Assembly: GCA_022795735.1 (NCBI GenBank)
Contig: JAAWHG010000023.1
Coordinates: forward strand, 1-39,228
Direction: 5' to 3'
Length of the DNA stretch: 39,228 nucleotides
Source: Oscillospiraceae bacterium
GTDB lineage: Bacteria; Bacillota; Clostridia; Oscillospirales; Oscillospiraceae
This document shows positions 14,693-23,623 of the stretch, piece after piece. Both the position numbers and the translations under genes were made by a program. The first letter of the stretch is position 1. Each line of letters starts with the position of its first letter. The notes beneath the pieces are model-generated. The model was not told the DNA's origin. It saw nothing but the letters and a program-made list of their open reading frames with translations, and did not search any database.

Positions 14693-15844
14693 TCACTTGT
14701 CGCCCTCGAGACCATCCTTGATCTTCTCAAAAAAGCCCTTCTTTTTGGTCTCCTCGGGCTCGGGCCGGAAATCTTCAAACTTCCGCAGCAGTTCCTTCTG
14801 CTCCTTGCTGAGGTTGGTCGGCGTCCGGACCGTCACCGTCACATACTGGTCGCCCCGGGTCTTATAGCCCACGTGGCAGGCCCCTTTGCCCTTGAGCCGG
14901 AAGGTCGCGCCGGTCTGGGTCCCCTCGGGGACGCGATAACGCACCTTGCCGTCCAGCGTCGGCACCTCAATCTCCGCCCCCAGCGCCGCCTGGGCAAAGC
15001 TGATCGGAATGTCGCACAGCACGTTGGCCCCCTCGCGCCGGAAGAGCTCATGCCGCTTTACCGTCACCGTCACCAGCAGATCGCCGCGCGGTCCGCCGTT
15101 GGAGCCCACGTTGCCCTCGCCGCGGACGCGGACCGATTGCCCGTTGTCGATGCCCGCCGGAATGGGAACCTTGATTTTCTTGTTGCGCCGGACCTTGCCC
15201 TTGCCCTTACAGGTGGGGCAGGGATTCTTGATGACCTTGCCGCTCCCGCCGCATTTGGGACAGGCCGACTGCTGGGTGAACGCGCCGAAGGCGGTCTGCC
15301 GCGTCGTGCGGACCACCCCCGCTCCCTTACATTCGGAGCAGACCTCCGGCTCTTCGCCGTTTTTGCAGCCGGTGCCGGAACAGGCGGCGCACTCCTCCAC
15401 CACGCCGAGGGAGACCTCCTTCTCCACGCCGAAGGCCGCCTCCTCGAAGGTCAGCTCCACCCGCGTCTCGACGCTCTGCCCCTGCTGGGGCCGCCGGCTG
15501 CGCGCGCCCGACTGCCCGCCGCCAAAGCCGCCGAAGCCAAAGAAATCCCCCAGGATATCGCCCAGGTCGCCGAAGCCGCCAAAGCCGCCGCCTCCGGCGC
15601 TGAAATTGGGGTCCACCCCCGCAAAGCCGTATTGGTCGTAACGGGCCTTTTTGTCCGCGTCGGAGAGCACCTCATAGGCCTCGTTGACCTCCTTGAACCG
15701 CTCCTCCGCCGCCTTGTCGCCCGGATTCTGGTCCGGGTGGTACTTCATCGCCAGCTTGCGGTAGGCCTTTTTCAGCTCCGCGTCCGAGGCGTTTTTTTCC
15801 ACCCCTAAGACCTCGTAATAGTCTCGTTTCTTCTCATTCGCCAT
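14693..15844 (-). CDS. dnaJ: Chaperone protein DnaJ
   Basis: A 383-residue type I J-protein. J-domain at about 7-70 with HPD at 36-38; Gly/Phe-rich linker ([20 protein letters not shown]); four CxxCxGxG zinc motifs ([32 protein letters not shown]); C-terminal substrate-binding domain. It stimulates the DnaK ATPase and delivers unfolded clients. The ATG at 15844 is supported by GAGGTG and gives [14 protein letters not shown]; a further in-frame ATG would add 13 atypical residues. It is the last gene of the operon, 144 bases after dnaK, with a hairpin between them. Confidence 0.97.
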   Translation of the reverse strand: MANEKKRDYYEVLGVEKNASDAELKKAYRKLAMKYHPDQNPGDKAAEERFKEVNEAYEVLSDADKKARYDQYGFAGVDPNFSAGGGGFGGFGDLGDILGDFFGFGGFGGGQSGARSRRPQQGQSVETRVELTFEEAAFGVEKEVSLGVVEECAACSGTGCKNGEEPEVCSECKGAGVVRTTRQTAFGAFTQQSACPKCGGSGKVIKNPCPTCKGKGKVRRNKKIKVPIPAGIDNGQSVRVRGEGNVGSNGGPRGDLLVTVTVKRHELFRREGANVLCDIPISFAQAALGAEIEVPTLDGKVRYRVPEGTQTGATFRLKGKGACHVGYKTRGDQYVTVTVRTPTNLSKEQKELLRKFEDFRPEPEETKKKGFFEKIKDGLEGDK

Positions 15845-15943
15845 ATGCACGCACCTCACACGCGGGATCGAGAACGCTTGCACGCCGTTTCGCGCCCGAA
15901 GCCCGATTTCCCGCCTCTCATGTGGCTATGTTATTTACGCTCT

Positions 15944-15977
15944 CACAGCCCCCGAGTGATTCGCCTCGGGGGCTGTG
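15944..15977 (-). promoter_or_regulatory. Hairpin between dnaK and dnaJ
   Basis: A perfect 13-bp stem (CACAGCCCCCGAG at 15944-15956 with 15965-15977) and an 8-base loop, 11 bases beyond the dnaK stop. The minus strand continues GAGAGCG without a T run, so full termination is unlikely. It may protect the dnaK message end or reduce dnaJ expression. Confidence 0.6.
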
Positions 15978-15988
15978 CACGATAACCT

Positions 15989-17809
<1,821 letters not shown>

Positions 17810-17849
17810 AGTTGTTTCCTCCTATTATAAAACCTGTTATTTACTATAT

Positions 17850-18461
17850 TTAATTCGCCACGCGGACCATGGCAAACCGCACAACCTTGTCGCCCACGCG
17901 GAAGCCCCGCTGGAAGACCTCGGCCAAAACATTTTCGCCCAAGCTCTCGTCCTCGCAGTGCATCACCGCGTTGTGCATGTTGGGGTCGAAGGCCTCCCCG
18001 GCCTCGCCGAAGACCTCCACTCCCAGCTTTTCTAGCACTTCGCGCAGGCCGGTCATGGTCATCTCCACGCCCTTGCGGTACGCCTCGTCGGCGGTGGGGA
18101 CGTTCAGCGCCCGTTCCAGATTGTCGTAGACCGGCAGAAATTTTTCCACCGTCTCGGCCCGAACGCGGGTATAGAGCTCATCCTTTTCCTTTTGGGAACG
18201 CTTGCGGAAGTTGTCGTACTCGGCCAGCAGCCGGAGATACTTGTCCTCCGCCTCCGCCAGTCCGGCCTTGAGCGCCCCGGCGGAATCCGCAGGCGAAGCG
18301 CCGGGTCCGGCGGCTTCCGCCGCCTCGCCGGTCTCCGGGGAAGCCTCGCTGCCGGCAGCCTCCGCAGCGGTATCTTCCGCAGCGGCCGCCTCCCCGGCAA
18401 CGGCTTCCTCTTCCAAAATGGCCTCCGGCTCCTGGCCGGGTTCCGTTTTTTTCTTTCCCAT
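17850..18461 (-). CDS. grpE: Nucleotide exchange factor GrpE
   Basis: 203 residues. The first about 70 residues are a low-complexity Ala/Glu/Pro-rich stretch, followed by the helical dimer region (EDKYLRLLAEYDNFRKRSQK) and the beta domain (FDPNMHNAVMHCEDE, then GDKVVRFAMVRVAN at the end). It speeds ADP release from DnaK. It starts 12 bases after the hrcA stop, with AGAGG upstream of the ATG. The long Ala/Glu head is unusually repetitive but is probably just a disordered tail. Confidence 0.95.
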   Translation of the reverse strand: MGKKKTEPGQEPEAILEEEAVAGEAAAAEDTAAEAAGSEASPETGEAAEAAGPGASPADSAGALKAGLAEAEDKYLRLLAEYDNFRKRSQKEKDELYTRVRAETVEKFLPVYDNLERALNVPTADEAYRKGVEMTMTGLREVLEKLGVEVFGEAGEAFDPNMHNAVMHCEDESLGENVLAEVFQRGFRVGDKVVRFAMVRVAN

Positions 18462-18473
18462 ATTGTATTACCT

Positions 18474-19532
18474 CTATTCCCGCTGCCCCTCCGGCGAGGG
18501 CGAGGGCAGCTCATTTTTTCCAAACATCCGGCCCAAGCTCTCGGCAAAATAGCTCAGCCGCGCCGTGACCTGGGCGTAATCCATCCGCTGGGGACCCACG
18601 ACGCCGATCATGCCTTGCATCCCGTCGCCGATGTCGAAGCGGGTCATCACCACCGAGGTGTCCTTCAGCTCCCTGGCGATGTTTTCGGGCCCCACTAAAA
18701 TCTGCACCGGCCCGTCGGTGGGGGCGGGGAGATTGGCGATCATCTCCTCGTCCAGGGTGGACAGCACTTCCCGTGCCTTTTCCACGTCCTGATACTCGGG
18801 CTGGCCCAACAGGCGGGTCTGTCCGGTCAAGTAGACCGCTCCCTGCCGCCGGGCCCGGAGGGTCTCCAATGTAAAGTCCACCACAATGGGCACCAGTCCC
18901 GCGGCCGCGCCCGCCGCACCGGCCACCCGGTCCAGCACCTCCGGCCCGATCTGGGCCTCGGTCAGTCCGGACAGCCCCGCGTTGAGCACCGACGAGAGCA
19001 GGCGGAGGTCCTGCTCCTCCAGCTTGAGGGGGAGCTTGATGAGCTTGTTGGACACCGCGTCGTCGCTGGTGAGCAGCACGAGGATAAAGCTCCCCGCCCC
19101 GCCGTCCAGCAGTTCAAACTTTCGCACCACCGGCTCGCTTCCTGACCGTCCGGCCACCGCGTAGGCGGGCAGATTGGTCAACTGGGAGATCAGCTTGCCC
19201 ACTTGGCTCATAGCCTGGTCAAACTGCTGTAATTTCAACTCCATGGCCTGGGTGAGGTTGGCCGCCTCGTCGGTGCTCAGGCGGTATCCCTCCATGAGCT
19301 CGTCAACGTACAGGCGGTAACCCGCCGGAGAGGGAATCCGTCCCGACGAGGTGTGGGGCTGCTCCAGGTAGCCCAGCTCGGTCAGGTCGGCCATTTCGTT
19401 GCGCACCGTCGCCGAGGAGACGTCCATGCCCGGCATGGCGGCGATGGCCTTGGAACCCACCGGCTCGGCGGTCTGGATGTAGCAGTCCACGATAGCACGG
19501 AGGATTTTCTTCTTTCGTTCGGTCAGCTCCAT
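18474..19532 (-). CDS. hrcA: Heat-inducible transcriptional repressor HrcA
   Basis: 352 residues. An N-terminal winged helix (LTERKKKILRAIVDCYIQTA, then EPVGSKAIA and SATVRNEMADLTELGYL) is followed by the HrcA core domain (GMQGMIGVVGPQRMDYAQVT near the C-terminus). It binds the CIRCE operator at 19566-19592, just upstream of its own gene, and represses the operon until heat stress draws off the chaperones that keep it folded (known for the family). It is the first gene of the operon. The start is supported by GAGGGG upstream. Confidence 0.97.
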   Translation of the reverse strand: MELTERKKKILRAIVDCYIQTAEPVGSKAIAAMPGMDVSSATVRNEMADLTELGYLEQPHTSSGRIPSPAGYRLYVDELMEGYRLSTDEAANLTQAMELKLQQFDQAMSQVGKLISQLTNLPAYAVAGRSGSEPVVRKFELLDGGAGSFILVLLTSDDAVSNKLIKLPLKLEEQDLRLLSSVLNAGLSGLTEAQIGPEVLDRVAGAAGAAAGLVPIVVDFTLETLRARRQGAVYLTGQTRLLGQPEYQDVEKAREVLSTLDEEMIANLPAPTDGPVQILVGPENIARELKDTSVVMTRFDIGDGMQGMIGVVGPQRMDYAQVTARLSYFAESLGRMFGKNELPSPSPEGQRE

Positions 19533-19565
19533 CGCCCACCCCTCCTCTCGTTCTGCGTTTCTGTC

Positions 19566-19592
19566 TTAGCACTCCATATCCCCGAGTGCTAA
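19566..19592 (-). promoter_or_regulatory. CIRCE operator
   Basis: TTAGCACTC, nine bases, GAGTGCTAA: an exact match to the CIRCE consensus, with perfect arms. It is 33 bases upstream of hrcA and immediately downstream of the -10 box, in the place where HrcA blocks transcription. Confidence 0.98.
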
Positions 19593-19596
19593 ACGT

Positions 19597-19625
19597 ACTC
19601 TACCACGCTCTCCCTCACTTGTCAA
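19597..19625 (-). promoter_or_regulatory. Sigma-A promoter of the hrcA operon
   Basis: Minus strand: TTGACA (19620-19625), a 17-base spacer and TAGAGT (19597-19602). The start of transcription would fall at the edge of CIRCE. Confidence 0.88.
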
Positions 19626-19726
19626 TAGCTCTTAGAAAATATTTTATGAATCTTTTGTGAAGAAACTTTTCAGTTGGAACAGGCCAATGAAAGTCAGGCC
19701 CTTACTTTGCCTCCAGCAACCGCAAA

Positions 19727-19763
19727 GACAAGCGCCCTTCACAACCAAGTGAGGACGCTTGTC
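19727..19763 (-). terminator. Hairpin after the antitoxin gene
   Basis: GACAAGCG (19727-19734) pairs with CGCTTGTC (19756-19763), with more pairs inside (TCAC/GTGA). On the minus strand TTTG follows. It lies about 22 bases beyond the stop of the leftward antitoxin gene. Confidence 0.6.
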
Positions 19764-19784
19764 AACGCTGTTTCTTCATGCTGT

Positions 19785-20834
19785 TCATTCATATTTTGTT
19801 TTGAGATCATTGAACCAGCTAAACTCAATATGCCCTTCTTTTTGCAGCCGTCCAACTACAATTCCCGGATCAATCCCCACTGTTTTTGAAAATCCTCGTA
19901 TAGATTCCCTCGTAAAAACGCCTTGCCTCACAAAGGCGCGGTATACGTCAGGCGTTATCAATGTATCTCCAGCAAACCGGTCGGATGCCGCTTCCGCGTC
20001 AGGCGCAATTTCTTCCTTTTGATTCAAATGTCCAAGAAGAATGTGCCCTATTTCATGAAACAAACTAAACCAGAACTTATCCGCGTCCTTGCCGCGCAGG
20101 GTCAATCCGATAACAATTTTATTTCTATCATAGAATGTCGCTCCATGCGGGAAGGAACCCTCAATATATGGCAGAAATACCAGCGCAATCCCACAGTTGG
20201 ACAACAACTCCCTCAATTTCTGGCAAAAAACGTCCGGTTCCTGCGTCGTCATCTCCCGTATTTCTGGAAGTTGGTTTGTAAGTTCGTTCAGGTCAATAGG
20301 TGCAGTTTCTATGTCCCTTGCCTCAATTTTTGCCCTTTGTGCCCAAGAAATTAAGGCAAAGTCAGCCTTTTCGCCAATAGACAGGCGGCGGCATGCGATG
20401 TTGGGAATTAACTTACAATTGTTGAGTCTCTCCAACCGAGCAACCTCAAAGAACTTTCTCAAGTTGATTGTACGTTCCTCAGCTCTCCGCGTATCCGGGA
20501 CCCAACCATTCTTCGCCATCTCTTGATAGGGAAATTTCTTCGCCAGCGCCATATCCAAATCCAATGCGTTTTCCGCTTTCACCTTCGCGAGCTTTTCCTG
20601 ATAGATAGCCTCAAGATTATTCCAAAAGTTTGCTGGCAATCCGAGTACCATTTCCAATCTGTAGGCAACATCCGGCGTGAGCTGCACCTCACCATTTATC
20701 AGACGGCTTATATGCTTCTCAGACATATCCATCCGAGAAGCAAATTCCTTTTGACTCATGCCGCGGTCATCCAACTGTTCCTTTATCGTAGCGCCCGGCG
20801 GCGTTGCAATGTAACTTCGACTTCTCGTCATCAT
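19785..20834 (-). CDS. HigA-type antitoxin fused to an ImmA/IrrE metallopeptidase domain
   Basis: 349 residues. The N-terminal part is a HigA-like XRE domain (PPGATIKEQLDDRGMSQKEF at 12-31, then SEKHISRLINGEVQLTPDVA). The C-terminal half is an ImmA/IrrE zinc-peptidase domain with HEIGH at 260-264 and EAASDRFA at 281-288. It lies 31 bases after a RelE/HigB-like toxin gene on the same strand, the normal toxin-first order for hig modules. The helix-turn-helix probably represses the shared promoter and the protein neutralises the toxin. The role of the peptidase domain in such fusions is not clear; in ImmA proteins it cleaves a partner repressor. Confidence 0.88.
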   Translation of the reverse strand: MMTRSRSYIATPPGATIKEQLDDRGMSQKEFASRMDMSEKHISRLINGEVQLTPDVAYRLEMVLGLPANFWNNLEAIYQEKLAKVKAENALDLDMALAKKFPYQEMAKNGWVPDTRRAEERTINLRKFFEVARLERLNNCKLIPNIACRRLSIGEKADFALISWAQRAKIEARDIETAPIDLNELTNQLPEIREMTTQEPDVFCQKLRELLSNCGIALVFLPYIEGSFPHGATFYDRNKIVIGLTLRGKDADKFWFSLFHEIGHILLGHLNQKEEIAPDAEAASDRFAGDTLITPDVYRAFVRQGVFTRESIRGFSKTVGIDPGIVVGRLQKEGHIEFSWFNDLKTKYE

Positions 20835-20865
20835 GTTTCCTCCTTGAACGTTATTCCCATCATGA

Positions 20866-21166
20866 TTAATGATAGTCGATTATCTCAATAATATTCGCAA
20901 TTTGGACCTCGACGCCTTGTTTCTCAAAAACCAACCGCATTGGGTGAACAAGGTCAACAGCATATTGATTTTGTCTGTTTTGATGTAACGGGTGGCACCG
21001 GCCTACATGAAACTGTATCATTTGTTCCACACTTTCTGATGCACGAATTTCGTCAATCCTTTGCTGAATCTTCCCCGCCATTTCCCGTCCGTACTTCTTC
21101 TCAGCAGCAGAGGCATCCGTACACACCTTTTCGAGCTTTTTTTATATCTGACGCCCAACGAACCAC
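20866..21166 (-). CDS. HigB/RelE-like toxin, apparent +1 frameshift in an A7 tract
   Basis: From the GTG at 21126 the frame gives 86 residues of a HigB-like ribosome-dependent mRNase, containing REMAGKIQQRIDEIRASESV, GRCHPLHQNRQNQYAVDLVH and the ending IEIIDYH. Family members have about 14 more N-terminal residues, ending KKLEKVCTD. Here these are in another frame: from a GTG at 21166 the DNA reads VVRWASDIKK, then seven A (T7 at 21137-21143 on the plus strand) shift the frame, and LEKVCTD continues. With six A the protein would be whole. It may be inactive, rescued by slippage, or a sequencing error in the homopolymer. Confidence 0.75.
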
Positions 21167-21189
21167 TCCTCTGTTTACCTCATAGGTTA

Positions 21190-21218
21190 ATTATAGATGA
21201 GGCCGTGTCAAATGTCAA
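21190..21218 (-). promoter_or_regulatory. Consensus promoter of the toxin-antitoxin pair
   Basis: Minus strand: TTGACA (21213-21218), a 17-base spacer and TATAAT (21190-21195), a full match to the sigma-A consensus. The start point would be near 21183, leaving a very short leader before the toxin GTG at 21166. Confidence 0.88.
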
Positions 21219-21300
21219 TAGCGCACTGTCTTATGTCACGGATGCCGCACGGGTGGAAGCGTTCCCAAATTTCCCGCCCCACATTACCCAATCATTACGA

Positions 21301-21340
21301 CGCCCCGCAGAAGATTTTATCAACAACCTTCTGCGGGGCG
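21301..21340. terminator. Hairpin at the end of the phage gene set
   Basis: A perfect 13-bp stem, CGCCCCGCAGAAG (21301-21313) with CTTCTGCGGGGCG (21328-21340), three bases past the last phage gene stop. TTTT follows on the plus side; the minus side lacks a T run. Confidence 0.7.
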
Positions 21341-21343
21341 TTT

Positions 21344-21544
21344 TCAATTCTGCGTCACGTCGTGAAACGTCTTTTCCAACGTCCGCACCCGCGTCTCCAT
21401 CTCAGCGGCGACCTTTTGGGTATAACTCAACTGCAAACCGGCGTTCTCATACAGAGACCGCAGGCTTGCACAGAGTCTTCGCACCGTACCCGGCAGATCG
21501 TCGCCGTCGAAACCGGGCGGGCTTCCGGGAAACAAATTGGCCAT
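21344..21544 (-). CDS. Small phage-island protein (66 residues)
   Basis: A short, probably helical protein (CASLRSLYENAGLQLSYTQK, then METRVRTLEKTFHDV), last in the island, 38 bases after the virion protein gene. The heptad-like pattern suggests a coiled coil. A ribosome site (GGAGAGGAGGGG) precedes the ATG. The family was not recognised; context makes it a minor structural or assembly protein. Confidence 0.65.
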   Translation of the reverse strand: MANLFPGSPPGFDGDDLPGTVRRLCASLRSLYENAGLQLSYTQKVAAEMETRVRTLEKTFHDVTQN

Positions 21545-21582
21545 AACCCCTCCTCTCCATCAAAACCGCCGAATCCTCTCCG

Positions 21583-23130
21583 CTACCGTTCGCTCCCGAC
21601 GGAAAACTCCCGCTCAAGACTGCGGAGCAGACAGCCGCCCCGGCCCGAAATTCGAATCTGGAACCGGTCGCACCGCCCGGGCAGCAGCGGAATGACCGCC
21701 GTTCCGGCCCGGCTGTCGTGGCTGGCCCAGACCGGACGGAACGGCCCGCCGTCCTCGCTGCACGCCACCCGCACCCAAGCCCCCTCCTCCAGCTCCGCCC
21801 GCAGATACAGCCGCACATACCCCTTCCGGCCCAGCGTCCCCTCATAGAAGGGGCAGAGGGTCGCGCTCCACGGAATCCGTCCCCCGCCGTCCCCCTTCTG
21901 GCCGGTCAGCACCAGCGCGCCGGTCTCCGCGTCCAGGTAGTAGAACGCCCCGTCCAGCGCGGCGAAGTCCAGCGCGCGGGTCCCGTCCTCCCGAATCCAA
22001 CGCCCGCGCGCCGGACCGTCGGGCGCGTAGACGTACAGCCCCCATTCCCCCGCCTCGTCCCGCATGGACACCACGTACCGTCCGCCGCCGTTCCCGGCGG
22101 CCGCGTCGTAGAACCGCCTCCGTCCAAAGCAGCCGCTGACCAGCGCGGGGGTCCCGCCGTCGTAGGCGTACACCCCGTCGCGGCCCTTGTAATACAACAT
22201 CTCGTTGATGACGGCCAGCGACTTTCCGCTCCCCGCCTGGACGCCGGGGATCTGGTAGGTGTAGATTTCATACTGGGCCGGGAAATTGCCCAGTACCTTG
22301 TGGACGCAGTCCTCCTTCCAGAAGAGGGCCGCGCCGCCGTAGGCCGCGCACCCGGTAAAGGCCCCGCCGGTGCCCACCGCCGCCGCGAAGCTGTCGGTGG
22401 ACAGCCCGTCGAAGACGTGGAAGTTGGTCGGGTCCCCCAGCGCCGAGGCGTAAATGGTCTGTCCCTCCACCCCCCACAGTCGGTTTCCCGACTCGCAAAT
22501 CCATTCCAGGTCGGGCACCGTCCGCCGGACGCTCACCGCGCCCCCCTCGCTCCCCGGCTCGAACGCGCCCGCGTCAAAGGTCAGCTCCCCCGCCGTCACC
22601 GACCGGATGATGTGAAACCCGTTGTTGGCCGGGTGGGAGATGCAGCCCCGGATTTCCACCCCGTCCCCCGCCCGGAACACGCCGGCGAACCCGCCGTCCG
22701 CCGCCGCCAGCGTCCCGGCGGTGAAGCTCACCCCGCCCGCCGGAATGGAAACCGCCGCCTCCAGGCTGTCCAGCACGCCGGTGACGGTGTTGAACCGCAG
22801 CTTGTCGGGGAAGATGACGATTTGACTGTTGAGCGTCGCGAAGCGCTTCTCCCCGGGCCGGACCGTTCCCTCGTTGACGCCGCCGTAGAGAAAGCGGGTC
22901 CCGTCCACCACGCACAGCATGTCCCCGGCGTACAGGGCGGTGGGGGACTCGTACCGCGCCGCCTCCCGCCGTCCCGCCCGCTGGGACAGGCAGGGGTAAC
23001 GTTCCAGCGACAGCCCTTCGCAGCCGGACAGCTCCCCCGCCCGCCAATCGTCCCCCCAGTTGAGCCCGCCGAAGGCCACCGCCTCCCGCCGCGCCGCCGT
23101 CCGGCGGACCGGATATGGCGCTCCCGTCAT
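21583..23130 (-). CDS. Phage virion protein, beta-rich (possible tail-accessory beta-propeller)
   Basis: 515 residues from the ATG at 23130, which has AAAGGAGGGAG upstream; longer versions would overlap the preceding gene in another frame. The sequence is made of short beta strands with many aromatic and Gly turns (for example NEMLYYKGRDGVYAYDGG, LDGAFYYLDAETGALVLTGQ), like repeats of a propeller. Phage proteins of this type close the portal or link it to the tail (P22 gp10 and T7 gp12 are examples of the fold); the match is by appearance only. Such a part without a portal gene nearby is odd. Confidence 0.65.
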   Translation of the reverse strand: MTGAPYPVRRTAARREAVAFGGLNWGDDWRAGELSGCEGLSLERYPCLSQRAGRREAARYESPTALYAGDMLCVVDGTRFLYGGVNEGTVRPGEKRFATLNSQIVIFPDKLRFNTVTGVLDSLEAAVSIPAGGVSFTAGTLAAADGGFAGVFRAGDGVEIRGCISHPANNGFHIIRSVTAGELTFDAGAFEPGSEGGAVSVRRTVPDLEWICESGNRLWGVEGQTIYASALGDPTNFHVFDGLSTDSFAAAVGTGGAFTGCAAYGGAALFWKEDCVHKVLGNFPAQYEIYTYQIPGVQAGSGKSLAVINEMLYYKGRDGVYAYDGGTPALVSGCFGRRRFYDAAAGNGGGRYVVSMRDEAGEWGLYVYAPDGPARGRWIREDGTRALDFAALDGAFYYLDAETGALVLTGQKGDGGGRIPWSATLCPFYEGTLGRKGYVRLYLRAELEEGAWVRVACSEDGGPFRPVWASHDSRAGTAVIPLLPGRCDRFQIRISGRGGCLLRSLEREFSVGSER

Positions 23131-23143
23131 CGCGCTCCCTCCT

Positions 23144-23518
23144 TTAAAAGACGTTGCGGTGATACCGCGCCGGAACCGGCATATGCCGCCGGTGATAGGC
23201 CTGGGCCCAGGCGTCCAGCGCGCTGTTGAATACCCGAACGCTGTTGGCGTACCGGTCCGCCTCGCCGTTGTGCAGGTCGATCTGACAGAGCAGATACAGC
23301 TCGTACACCCGCTCGTAGGGCGGCCCCGCCAGCAGAGGCCGGTCGGCGTCCTCGGGAAAGGCGCGGACCGGTTCCCCCGCCGCCGCCCCCTCGTGGGCCT
23401 CGACAACCTCCTCGCGGATGCGCCCTTCCAGCTCCAGCAGCCACCCCGCCTTGGTCTCGTCGTCGTAGGGGTCGCTGCGCAGGCGGGACGCCCGCTCCAT
23501 CGCCTTGTTGATGGTCAT
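23144..23518 (-). CDS. Phage-island protein (124 residues), possible head-tail adaptor
   Basis: A mostly helical protein (MTINKAMERASRLRSDPYDD at the start; RVYELYLLCQIDLHNGEADR; AYHRRHMPVPARYHRNVF at the end). Proteins of this look occur beside capsid genes in clostridial prophages. Its ATG overlaps the stop of the 27-codon gene (ATGA), so translation is coupled. A head-tail connector role is a guess. Confidence 0.7.
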   Translation of the reverse strand: MTINKAMERASRLRSDPYDDETKAGWLLELEGRIREEVVEAHEGAAAGEPVRAFPEDADRPLLAGPPYERVYELYLLCQIDLHNGEADRYANSVRVFNSALDAWAQAYHRRHMPVPARYHRNVF

Positions 23519-23598
23519 CGTATCCCTCCCTCGTCCCGGGGGCCGAGCAGCCGTCCCACCGCCAGACCCGCCAAAAAGCTCTCCTTGTCATAACCCAC
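23515..23598 (-). CDS. 27-residue phage-island peptide
   Basis: A short frame with a GTG start at 23598 after GGGAGGGA (ribosome site about 7 bases away) encodes MGYDKESFLAGLAVGRLLGP plus seven residues and stops in a 4-base overlap with the next gene. The good ribosome site, the coupling and the tight packing between genes argue that it is translated. The FLAGLAVGR motif is amphipathic. Function unknown. Confidence 0.65.
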   Translation of the reverse strand: MGYDKESFLAGLAVGRLLGPRDEGGIR

Positions 23599-23623
23599 GC
23601 TTTTGTCCCTCCCTTCTTCCTTC

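Noticed and set aside
21137-21143. Programmed -1 frameshift at the A7 tract of the toxin gene
   Set aside because: The downstream toxin frame is +1 (equivalent to one A fewer), so a -1 slip would enter the wrong frame.
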